Source of the DNA: CAYQZD01 sp964421875
GTDB lineage: Bacteria > Electryoneota > Tariuqbacteria > Tariuqbacterales > Tariuqbacteraceae
Assembly (NCBI GenBank): GCA_964421875.1
Contig: CAYQZD010000190.1
Coordinates: 1-5,023 of the forward strand
Direction of reading: 5' to 3'
Length of the DNA: 5,023 nucleotides
Within the stretch, counting starts at the first letter, position 1. Every line of letters begins with the position of its first letter. The notes below the pieces were generated by a model that saw only the letters and a list, made by a program, of their open reading frames with translations, made no database searches and had not been told where the DNA came from. Of the stretch, positions 1 to 5,023 are shown piece by piece. A program made the translations under genes and the position numbers.

Positions 1-119
1 TTATTGATGGTGTAGGTCATCCCTCGGGAACTTTTTAACATAGGGGAATGACAGCGTTGTTGTTGGTGATTTAAACTGGTAAATTGTTATAGATAATTAG
101 CCTAACCCCCCCACCCCCC
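1..119. other. Non-coding left flank
   Basis: I see no gene in this stretch. It lies 3' of the leftward operon and is AT-leaning until about 105. From 106 to 120 it holds two runs of seven C separated by one A, treated separately. An imperfect inverted repeat lies at 16-24 and 42-52 (GTCATCCCT against AGGG-ga-ATGAC, with a two-base bulge and a 17-base loop). It has no T-tract on either side, so it is only a weak terminator or structured-RNA candidate. No convincing intrinsic terminator for the leftward operon is visible. Confidence 0.6.
16..52. repeat. Imperfect inverted repeat downstream of the leftward operon
   Basis: The arms GTCATCCCT (16-24) and AGGGGAATGAC (42-52) pair over nine bases if two bases are bulged. 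The loop is about 17 bases and AT-rich. It lies about 70 bases past the stop of the leftward unknown gene and could be a 3' stem-loop of its transcript. The absence of a T-run and the long loop make this weak. Confidence 0.25.
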
Positions 120-125
120 CTACCC
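106..125 (-). other. G-run tract, potential G-quadruplex at the 3' end of the unknown gene
   Basis: On the minus strand, which is the sense strand of the neighbouring gene, the last coding bases and the start of the 3' flank read GGG-TA-G7-T-G7. The TAG stop codon lies inside this tract. It offers at least four runs of three or more G with loops of one or two bases, fitting the usual G-quadruplex pattern. It could form in the mRNA or in the DNA strand. Whether it folds or affects termination cannot be told from sequence. The two homopolymers of seven are also places where read errors or slippage could occur. Confidence 0.5.
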
Positions 126-758
126 TTCTTCGCTTTCTTCCTTCTCTTTGGCTACCTGCAGGAGGGATTCTTTGCAGTTGAGGAAGCGGATGTGCATTTC
201 GTGGAAATAAAGGTTCATACTGAGGACATATTTGTTGAGGCGGGGGTGGTCGAAGGGGAATTTTTTCATTTCTTCGGTGACGCCCTGGTCGCTGAGCCAG
301 TCGGAGGTGGTGTATTCGGGTTTGATGGGGAGCAGGCGGGAGTGGGCTTCGCCGGCGGCTTCCACACCAATCAAGCCGTCGATGTCCACCAGTTGGAGGC
401 ATCGTTCCGCCGCGGGTCTGATGGATTCGAATCCCTTCTCGGTCAGTCTTTTTTCCAGGCGGAGGGCGGTTTTCCTGATTTTGGCGTATTGCTGCATGAA
501 ATACTTGTTAGCGGCGACGAAATCGGAGTATTCGATGGGCTGGGTGTTGTACATCGAGGCGGTGGGGTAGGCTTTGGTCAGGACCCTCAGCGCCACATCG
601 ACCATCTCCCGGAGCAGGTTGATAAGGTCGAGGAGGTCTTTGTGGAGGGCTTTAAGGTCGGCGTCGGGTTCGATGGCGGAGGCTTTGCCTTTGAGTCGCC
701 CGTATCTGATTTCGTCTATCAGGTTGTAAACTGCTGAGAGGAGAAGGGATAGATTCAT
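120..758 (-). CDS. Hypothetical protein, mostly helical, 212 residues, downstream of panC
   Basis: I do not recognise this protein or any family motif in it. It is soluble-looking, with no signal peptide and no long hydrophobic membrane segment. It is rich in Leu, Glu, Lys and Arg, and its sequence reads as a run of amphipathic helices (about residues 1-20, 33-65, 80-125 and 175-210). It ends in a very acidic, charged tail (KEKEESEEG). There is a Pro- and aromatic-rich stretch in the middle (about 142-175). There is no set of conserved Cys or His that would suggest a metal site or an enzyme. The ATG start is supported by a weak Shine-Dalgarno (GAGAG, 765-769 on the minus strand) six bases upstream. 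The start lies 34 bases after the panC stop on the same strand, so the two are probably cotranscribed, but that does not reveal its function. The long clean frame and coding-like composition make a real gene likely. Confidence 0.75.
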   Translation of the reverse strand: MNLSLLLSAVYNLIDEIRYGRLKGKASAIEPDADLKALHKDLLDLINLLREMVDVALRVLTKAYPTASMYNTQPIEYSDFVAANKYFMQQYAKIRKTALRLEKRLTEKGFESIRPAAERCLQLVDIDGLIGVEAAGEAHSRLLPIKPEYTTSDWLSDQGVTEEMKKFPFDHPRLNKYVLSMNLYFHEMHIRFLNCKESLLQVAKEKEESEEG

Positions 759-764
759 AGTGTA

Positions 765-769
765 CTCTC
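765..769 (-). promoter_or_regulatory. Ribosome binding site of the 212-residue gene
   Basis: GAGAG on the minus strand lies six bases before the ATG at 758. It is the only purine-rich stretch in the short gap after panC and supports this ATG as the start. Confidence 0.45.
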
Positions 770-786
770 ATATTTTGGCGAACAAT

Positions 787-805
787 GGCGGATTAAGAAT
801 CCGCC
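787..805. repeat. Perfect 8-bp hairpin overlapping the panC stop (REP-like)
   Basis: GGCGGATT and AATCCGCC form a perfect eight-base-pair inverted repeat around a three-base loop. On the transcribed minus strand it is preceded by GGTAG and not followed by a T-run, so it is not a classical intrinsic terminator. The panC stop codon TAA (793-795) is inside it, and the last PanC residues (Arg-Ala-Asp-Ser) are read from it. Short GC-rich palindromes at gene ends are typical of dispersed intergenic repeats. The repeat nature is inferred, because only one copy lies in this window. In mRNA it may protect the panC 3' end or tune expression of the downstream gene. Confidence 0.7.
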
Positions 806-1650
806 CTACCACCCACGATGGTGTTGTCGATGAGACGGGTGTCTCCGATTTTGACGGCGAGGGCGAACATAGTGGGGCGGTCGATGCGGCTCACCGGTTG
901 CATCGTATCGGGATCCACCGCTTCGACATAATCGACATCGGCGCCTTCCACCAGTTCGAGGAAGCCGCGGATTTCGGCGAGGATTTTGGTAGTGTCCCGC
1001 TGGCCTTCGTCGAACATATGTTCGGCGATGTCGAGGGCTTTACGGAGGCAGAGGGCGTCGCAACGCTCATCCCGTGATAGATAAACATTGCGGGAGGACA
1101 TCGCCAGTCCGTCCGGTTCACGGACGATGGGGGCGACGGCGATTTCGACGGGGAAGTTGAGGTCGCGCGCCATGCGCTTGATAACCGCTGCTTGCTGACC
1201 GTCTTTTTGGCCGAATACTGCGATGTCGGGCTGGACGATGTTGAAGAGCTTGGCGACGATGGTGGTTACGCCGCGGAAGTGGGTGGGGCGGGATTTCCCG
1301 CAGAGGCCTTCGGTGAGGCAGTCGACATTGACATAGGTGGCGTAATCGTCGGGGTAGATTTCACCCGCCGCAGGTTGGAAGACGATATCGCAGCCGCGCT
1401 CCCGGAGCAGTTTGTGGTCGCGGTCGAAGTCCCGGGGGTAGCGATCGAGGTCTTCTCCGGGGCTGAATTGAGCGGGATTAACGAAGATGGAGACGACCAG
1501 GGTGTCGCAACGGTCTTTAATCGCGTCGAGGAGGGACAGGTGCCCTTCATGGAGGTATCCCATCGTGGGGACGAAGCCGATGCGTCTGCCCTGGCGTTTG
1601 AGGTCGAGGGCGGCGGCCTGCATTTGCGAGATGGTTTTAATAATCAGCAT
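793..1650 (-). CDS. panC: Pantothenate synthetase (pantoate--beta-alanine ligase)
   Basis: This cytoplasmic enzyme joins pantoate and beta-alanine, using ATP through a pantoyl-adenylate, to make pantothenate, the precursor of coenzyme A. The 285 residues match the usual family length. Family signatures appear in order: GFVPTMGYLHEGH (about 25-37) with the nucleotide-binding HxGH histidines H34 and H37; SIFVNPAQF (54-62); CGKSRPTHFRGV (117-128); FGQKDGQQ (146-153, usually FGEKDxQQ); and MSSRN (184-188). The C-terminal half has the expected VDYVEAVDP and the closing TRLIDN. The final residues after TRLIDNTIV (GGRADS) are extra and coincide with a hairpin repeat. The first ATG gives the normal PanC N-terminus, although no clear Shine-Dalgarno precedes it. 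It is divergent from the next operon and leads a probable two-gene leftward unit. The usual partners panB and panD are not in the window. Confidence 0.97.
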   Translation of the reverse strand: MLIIKTISQMQAAALDLKRQGRRIGFVPTMGYLHEGHLSLLDAIKDRCDTLVVSIFVNPAQFSPGEDLDRYPRDFDRDHKLLRERGCDIVFQPAAGEIYPDDYATYVNVDCLTEGLCGKSRPTHFRGVTTIVAKLFNIVQPDIAVFGQKDGQQAAVIKRMARDLNFPVEIAVAPIVREPDGLAMSSRNVYLSRDERCDALCLRKALDIAEHMFDEGQRDTTKILAEIRGFLELVEGADVDYVEAVDPDTMQPVSRIDRPTMFALAVKIGDTRLIDNTIVGGRADS

Positions 1651-1674
1651 ATATGAATGTGTTGTTCAGTAATT

Positions 1675-1769
1675 ACCGCTATATGTTTGTCAGCGCTAAA
1701 GTAAGGAATTCCAAGGGAAAAGTCAAGGAACGGGGACGCGGGATAAGCGCAAAATTGAATTTTAGCGGT
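1675..1769. promoter_or_regulatory. Three copies of T[TA]TAGCG[GC]T, possible operator
   Basis: The copies are TATAGCGGT (minus strand, 1675-1683), TTTAGCGCT (minus strand, 1692-1700) and TTTAGCGGT (plus strand, 1761-1769). Two lie 25-50 bases upstream of panC and face it. The third lies between the -35 and -10 of the plus-strand promoter. This placement would suit a regulator acting on both divergent units, but a short motif with two variable positions can recur by chance in 208 bases. Confidence 0.3.
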
Positions 1770-1783
1770 TTTTTTGTTATATT
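1755..1783 (+). promoter_or_regulatory. Predicted sigma-70-like promoter of the deoB operon
   Basis: A TTGAAT box (1755-1760) and a TATATT box (1778-1783) are separated by 17 bases, the ideal spacing. Transcription would start near 1790, leaving a leader of about 70 bases before the first gene. This is the best -35/-10 pair in the intergenic region. Use of this consensus by the host's main sigma factor is assumed. Confidence 0.55.
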
Positions 1784-1844
1784 TAGATTCATTTAATGAA
1801 CTCGATCATATTCCAACGGGTATAGCAGCCCGATTTATTTCTAT

Positions 1845-1848
1845 GGAG
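1845..1848 (+). promoter_or_regulatory. Ribosome binding site of the 65-residue gene
   Basis: GGAG lies ten bases before the ATG at 1859 and supports that start. The spacing is slightly longer than ideal. Confidence 0.5.
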
Positions 1849-1858
1849 ACAGATTAGT

Positions 1859-2056
1859 ATGGCAAAGACCAAGTCCTTCGCGGAAAAGGTTATCAAGCGC
1901 GGCCAGAAATTCGGCAAGGTGTGCGAGAAGTGCGGCGAGGAAATTTCCTTCATAAAGCGGGTAGAGCCGGTGAAGAAGGAAGGTGGCGGAATCGGCTTCG
2001 GCGACCATATGGTGCCCTACTGCAAGTGTAACGTCAAGGAAGCGATGGAGGGGTGA
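1859..2056 (+). CDS. Small zinc-ribbon-like protein, 65 residues, coupled to deoB
   Basis: I cannot assign a named family. The protein has a Lys-rich basic N-terminus (1-21) and then a CxxC pair (VCEKCGEE, C22 and C25). A basic segment and a glycine-rich turn (EGGGIGFGDH, 41-50) follow, and then a closing CxC (YCKC, C55 and C57). Two cysteine pairs about 30 residues apart are the layout of a small zinc ribbon, here in the less usual CxxC...CxC form. Zinc binding is inferred; H50 could also be a ligand. The basic charge would suit nucleic-acid or ribosome binding, but this is a guess. The ATG has a GGAG upstream. The TGA stop overlaps the GTG start of deoB by four bases, so the two are cotranscribed and deoB translation is probably coupled to it. 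Confidence 0.8.
   Translation: MAKTKSFAEKVIKRGQKFGKVCEKCGEEISFIKRVEPVKKEGGGIGFGDHMVPYCKCNVKEAMEG
2036..2042 (+). promoter_or_regulatory. Ribosome binding site of deoB, inside the upstream gene
   Basis: AAGGAAG lies ten bases before the GTG start. A second purine run (GGAGGGG) directly abuts the start and is too close to serve alone. With the GTGA stop/start overlap, reinitiation by ribosomes finishing the upstream gene is the likely route. Confidence 0.4.
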
Positions 2057-3237
2057 CCTCCCGCAAGCTGCTGGTCATCGTTCTGGACGGCGTGGGATGC
2101 GGCGCGCTGCCGGACGCGGCTGACTACGGCGACGCCGGGTCGGACACTTTAGGCAACCTTTCCCGGGTATTGAAGGGATTGGACCTGCCCAATCTGGGGA
2201 AATTAGGATTGGGGAATATCCACCAGATTCAGGGCGTCCCGCCGGTTTCCCATCCCGCCGCCGATTACGGGAAGATGGCTGAATTATCCCCCGCCAAAGA
2301 CAGCACCGCCGGGCACTGGGAGCTGATGGGCTGCCCGGTGGATAAACCTTTTCCGACCTACCCTGACGGCTTCCCTCCGGAGATTGTTGAGCGTTTGCGC
2401 CGGGAGACCGGCTGTGAATTCATCGGCAACAAAGCCGCTTCCGGCACTGCGATTATCGCCGAATTGGGGGAGGAGCATCTTCGCAGCGGCGCCCTCATCC
2501 TCTATACTTCCGCTGACAGCGTATTGCAGATAGCGGCGCACGAGGGGGTGGTTCCGGTGGACCGGCTTTACGCGGTGTGCCGGACAGCGCGGGAGGTGAT
2601 GCAGGGGAAGGATGCGGTGGGGCGGATAATCGCGCGTCCCTTCGCAGGGGAGCCGGGGGCTTTCCGGCGCACGGAACGGCGGCACGATTTTTCGCTGCAG
2701 CCGCCGGGGGACACTGTATTGGACATACTGAAGCGGGAGGGGATTCCCACGGTTGGCGTGGGGAAAATTATCGACCTGTTCGGGGGGAGGGGGCTTTCCA
2801 AATCGCATCCCGTCACATCCAACCTCGACAATATCAGCGCTACGATTGAACTATCCCGGAAACTCGATTACGGCTTATTATTCACCAACTTAGTCGATTT
2901 CGATATGCTGTGGGGGCACCGGAACGACCCGGAGGGATTTTACCGGGGGCTGCGTGAATTCGATTTGCATTTGCCGGAAATAATGGCTACCTTGCGACCG
3001 GGAGACATCTTGATGATTACCGCCGACCATGGAGTGGACCCTACCACGATTTCCACCGACCATTCCCGCGAATATGTCCCGATTTTGCACTGGGGGCCCG
3101 GACGCTCCGGCGGGCGGGACCTTGGCGTGCGCGCCAGCTTCGCCGATGTAGGGGCGACAGCGGCGGAATTTTTCGGGGTGAAGGGGACAGGGGTGGGGGG
3201 ATATTTTGTCAAAGTTACTATAATCCAACCTCTATAA
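2053..3237 (+). CDS. deoB: Phosphopentomutase
   Basis: This cytoplasmic, manganese-dependent enzyme interconverts (deoxy)ribose 1-phosphate and 5-phosphate, feeding nucleoside salvage products into central metabolism. It belongs to the alkaline phosphatase superfamily, and its 394 residues match the bacterial DeoB length. Visible signatures are: LVIVLDGVGCGALPDA (7-22) with metal ligand D12; YGDAGSDTLGN (25-35); KDSTAGHWE (82-90) with T85, the position of the phosphothreonine in characterised DeoB; VDFDMLWGHRND (281-292) with D284 and H289; TADHGVDPT (323-331) with D325 and H326; and TDHSREYVP (335-343) with H337. The full metal set is therefore present. A cap domain fills about 100-220. The GTG start overlaps the upstream stop by four bases, no better start lies nearby in frame, and the N-terminus is normal. 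The end is slightly unusual: instead of a typical GTSFL-type finish it reads GVGGYFVKVTIIQPL, and the last eight or so codons are AT-rich like the following DNA. Confidence 0.96.
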   Translation: MTSRKLLVIVLDGVGCGALPDAADYGDAGSDTLGNLSRVLKGLDLPNLGKLGLGNIHQIQGVPPVSHPAADYGKMAELSPAKDSTAGHWELMGCPVDKPFPTYPDGFPPEIVERLRRETGCEFIGNKAASGTAIIAELGEEHLRSGALILYTSADSVLQIAAHEGVVPVDRLYAVCRTAREVMQGKDAVGRIIARPFAGEPGAFRRTERRHDFSLQPPGDTVLDILKREGIPTVGVGKIIDLFGGRGLSKSHPVTSNLDNISATIELSRKLDYGLLFTNLVDFDMLWGHRNDPEGFYRGLREFDLHLPEIMATLRPGDILMITADHGVDPTTISTDHSREYVPILHWGPGRSGGRDLGVRASFADVGATAAEFFGVKGTGVGGYFVKVTIIQPL

Positions 3238-3315
3238 ATCAATTCTGATAATTTTGATTTTTAATGTAATATTTATATATTCTGAAAAGCAAACAGATTT
3301 TTCATTGAGATAAAA
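3238..3315 (+). promoter_or_regulatory. AT-rich spacer with a predicted promoter for the methyltransferase
   Basis: These 78 bases are very AT-rich. TTGATT (3254-3259) and TATATT (3276-3281) are 16 bases apart and form a plausible -35/-10 pair, giving a leader of about 28 bases. No hairpin with a T-run follows deoB, so readthrough from deoB is possible. AT-rich DNA yields promoter-like boxes easily, so confidence is limited. Confidence 0.4.
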
Positions 3316-5023
3316 ATGGATATCATCAGACATTCTATAAAACCAGAAAAAAGTAAAGTGTGGCATATTTATATGCATCCATACTTTACTAAACAGGCTT
3401 CAAATGTTGTCGCTAGATATATTGAGCATTTTTCCGAACCCGGCGACACTGTTTTAGATTGTTTTTGTGGAACTGGAGTAACAGCTATAGAGGCCTTAAG
3501 GCTTGGTCGTAAAGCCATTGTTCTCGATATAAATCCTTTAGCGACATTTATAACAGAGCAGACAATTACCAGAGTGGACACGGAAAATTTTAAATACGCT
3601 TTCAATAAATTAGAAACTAAGATTGGAGATAAAATCGAAAAGGTTAATTCTTTATCGGAAAGTGAGTTAGATAACATAGAAATTACAGAATGGTATCCCA
3701 AAGATATAAGACTTCCCAATAATTCTGATATTGATTTGGTCGAGAATTTATGGACAAAAAAACAACTCTTAACATTATCTATTATTTGGGATACGATAAA
3801 AAGGATAAGAGATTCTATTATTCGTAATCAGTTTAAGCTGGTGTTCTCATCTACAATCGCACGAGTCAATATCACTTACAATATTAGCAAGACAAGACAG
3901 AAGAATGATAAGATTAGGCTTGGAGATGGAGGAAGTTCAGTATTTGCGCAATATAGGTATTGGAAGCCTAAGAATATTATTGAATTAGATGTTTGGGACC
4001 GATTCAAAGATAGATTTAAAAGAATAGTGAGAGCTAAAGAGAGGTGGAATAAGATAACTACCGGAATACCTATAGAAAACAATTTTAGTGTTTATACTGC
4101 ATCAGTCTCAGAAATGGACGATTTCATTGAAGAAAATTCAATTGACTATATTTATACCGATCCGCCTTATGGCGGCAATATAGCATACTTAGATTTATCG
4201 ACGATGTGGAATGCGTGGCTTGGTTTCAAAGTGGATGATAATATGAAACAGGAAGAAATTATTGAGGGTGGTGATTTGGATAAAGATCAGGATAATTACG
4301 AAGAACTTTTTGTCGATAGTTTCAAGCAAATGGGGCGAGCGCTTAAAAAGAATGGCTGGCTGTCGCTTGTATTCGCTCATAAAAAATTGGAATTCTGGAA
4401 TTTAATAATTGATTCTTGTGAAAACAATGGTATGGAATTCAAGGGCTCTGTTTTTCAACCCACCAATAATTCATCGGTTCACTATAAGAAGAATCCGGCT
4501 AATGTTTTATGCAGTCAGAGAATAGCGAGTTTCCAAAAAACACATGAAAAAGCTACTCGCCAAATTCCGGACGACATAAGAGAATTTATTCTAAATGAAA
4601 TAGACAGAGCATGCATTGAACAAAGAGGCGCGCCTATCGATTATATTTATCAGAAAGTCCTTGATCAATTATTAAACAACAATATTATACACGAGGCAAA
4701 AAAGAAAGGGTATTTGAAACTTGATAAATTTTTGGATGATTCAGGTTTATTCTATTATGACCCTAATACGAATTTGTATTATGTAAAAGATCATGAAAAG
4801 AAAACAGATTTCTATCAAAATGAATATTTCAGAAGAAAAAACGAGCTTAAAGTATATGTTATAAGTATTTTAAAGTACTATAAAGCTATGACTTTCAGTG
4901 AGATTTTTAAAGAGGTGTTCGAAATTTATACCGATGAGAAAAAATTTCCTGTTGGCGGATTGCGCAAAGACCTTAATGATATTTTGATGGAAATAGCATA
5001 CCCAAGTGGAAAAGAACAGAAAT
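3316..5023 (+). CDS. DNA amino-methyltransferase (N6-adenine or N4-cytosine), 3' end outside the window
   Basis: The frame from ATG 3316 stays open for 569 codons to the window edge, so the C-terminus is missing. An in-frame TGA at 3283 and a weak GAG-containing ribosome site upstream support this start. The N-terminus (HPYFTKQASNVVARYIEHF, about 21-39) precedes the AdoMet-binding motif I DCFCGTGVT (48-56), and LGRKAIVLDINP carries the acidic ribose-binding D71. The catalytic motif IV is DPPYGGN (282-288), within a YTDPPYGGNIAYLDLS stretch followed by MWNAWL. GWLSLVFAHKKLEFW (about 345-360) looks like the following core strand and helix. Motif I before DPPY, the roughly 225-residue insertion between them and the DPPY-xxN-xxY-xDLS-xxxxxWL pattern recall the COG1743/DUF1156-like methylases. 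That assignment is from memory and approximate. DPPY favours adenine-N6 but does not exclude cytosine-N4. Residues beyond about 425 form a Lys-rich extension of unknown role. Codon use (AGA, ATA, TTA) and AT-richness differ sharply from deoB, suggesting acquisition by transfer. A restriction or other defence partner may lie to the right. Confidence 0.85.
   Translation, partial: MDIIRHSIKPEKSKVWHIYMHPYFTKQASNVVARYIEHFSEPGDTVLDCFCGTGVTAIEALRLGRKAIVLDINPLATFITEQTITRVDTENFKYAFNKLETKIGDKIEKVNSLSESELDNIEITEWYPKDIRLPNNSDIDLVENLWTKKQLLTLSIIWDTIKRIRDSIIRNQFKLVFSSTIARVNITYNISKTRQKNDKIRLGDGGSSVFAQYRYWKPKNIIELDVWDRFKDRFKRIVRAKERWNKITTGIPIENNFSVYTASVSEMDDFIEENSIDYIYTDPPYGGNIAYLDLSTMWNAWLGFKVDDNMKQEEIIEGGDLDKDQDNYEELFVDSFKQMGRALKKNGWLSLVFAHKKLEFWNLIIDSCENNGMEFKGSVFQPTNNSSVHYKKNPANVLCSQRIASFQKTHEKATRQIPDDIREFILNEIDRACIEQRGAPIDYIYQKVLDQLLNNNIIHEAKKKGYLKLDKFLDDSGLFYYDPNTNLYYVKDHEKKTDFYQNEYFRRKNELKVYVISILKYYKAMTFSEIFKEVFEIYTDEKKFPVGGLRKDLNDILMEIAYPSGKEQK

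Larger units (their letters stand above)
1651..1858. promoter_or_regulatory. Divergent intergenic region between panC and the deoB operon
   Basis: These 208 bases are more AT-rich than the flanking genes and must hold promoters for both directions. On the plus strand there is a good sigma-70-like promoter (separate entry). On the minus strand I find no convincing -35/-10 pair for panC. Three copies of a 9-base motif T[TA]TAGCG[GC]T are spread over the region. The plus-strand leader includes a small CGGG...CCCG inverted repeat (1817-1832). I see no riboswitch or RNA gene that I recognise. Confidence 0.6.

Noticed and set aside
120..758. HEPN-type RNase or toxin interpretation of the helical unknown protein
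   Set aside because: The all-helical look is suggestive, but I do not find an Rx4-6H active-site motif, and no antitoxin-like nucleotidyltransferase is adjacent.
1192..1656. Long plus-strand open frame opposite panC (154 codons), and similar antisense frames over deoB and the 212-residue gene
   Set aside because: They lie wholly opposite well-supported genes, have low-complexity Gly/Val/Asp or Arg/Pro composition expected from reading GC-rich genes backwards, and show no family motifs.
1749..1775. Terminator-like hairpin CGCAAAA-TTGAA-TTTT(A)GCG followed by seven T on the plus strand
   Set aside because: The stem is mostly A-T with a bulge, no plus-strand gene lies upstream in the window to be terminated, and it overlaps a better-supported promoter. 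It remains possible as an end for an unseen transcript.
1790..1858. Riboswitch in the leader of the deoB operon
   Set aside because: The leader is only about 70 bases with one four-base-pair CGGG/CCCG stem, and I recognise no conserved riboswitch core in it.
3238..3315. tRNA gene or attachment site at the composition junction
   Set aside because: No cloverleaf-compatible sequence or duplicated tRNA end is visible in the 78-base spacer, and a direct repeat partner would lie outside the window.
4162..4175. Inverted repeat CCGCC-TTAT-GGCGG inside the methyltransferase gene
   Set aside because: It is formed by the codons of the catalytic DPPYGG motif, so coding constraint explains it.
3369..4380. 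Three minus-strand open frames (3369-3719, 3876-4082, 4195-4380) over the methyltransferase
   Set aside because: They lie opposite a continuous plus-strand frame with clear methyltransferase motifs, and their proteins show no recognisable domain.

Overview
The window looks like a piece of bacterial chromosome with two different compositions. Positions 1 to about 3200 are moderately GC-rich, with long antisense open frames of the kind GC-rich genes produce. They carry housekeeping metabolism: panC (pantothenate synthetase) and deoB (phosphopentomutase), plus two small genes I cannot name. From about 3210 to the end the DNA becomes strongly AT-rich, by eye roughly a third G+C, and carries a DNA methyltransferase that runs off the right edge. 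The lineage cannot be fixed from the sequence. An uncultured, non-model bacterium is my guess, based on the unfamiliar small proteins.

Layout: 1-119 is non-coding and ends in a C-rich tract (G-rich on the transcribed strand). The minus strand then carries panC (793-1650) followed 34 bases downstream by a 212-residue protein of unknown function (120-758), probably one transcript. A short perfect hairpin resembling a dispersed repeat forms the panC stop codon and the spacer after it. A 208-base divergent intergenic region (1651-1858) holds a good promoter candidate for the plus strand and three copies of a 9-base motif. Rightward from it run a 65-residue cysteine-pair protein (1859-2056) and deoB (2053-3237), whose GTG start overlaps the upstream TGA stop by four bases. 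These two are almost certainly one translationally coupled operon.

After deoB come 78 AT-rich bases with a promoter candidate, then an amino-methyltransferase frame (3316 to the window end, 569 codons without a stop). It has an AdoMet-binding motif (DCFCGTG) and a catalytic DPPY motif separated by a long insertion, plus a C-terminal extension. The abrupt composition change suggests horizontally acquired DNA, possibly the edge of a restriction-modification or other defence island whose remaining genes lie to the right.

Functionally, PanC makes pantothenate for coenzyme A, and DeoB interconverts pentose 1- and 5-phosphates in nucleoside salvage. I see no direct biochemical link between the two divergent units beyond a shared, possibly co-regulated, intergenic region.
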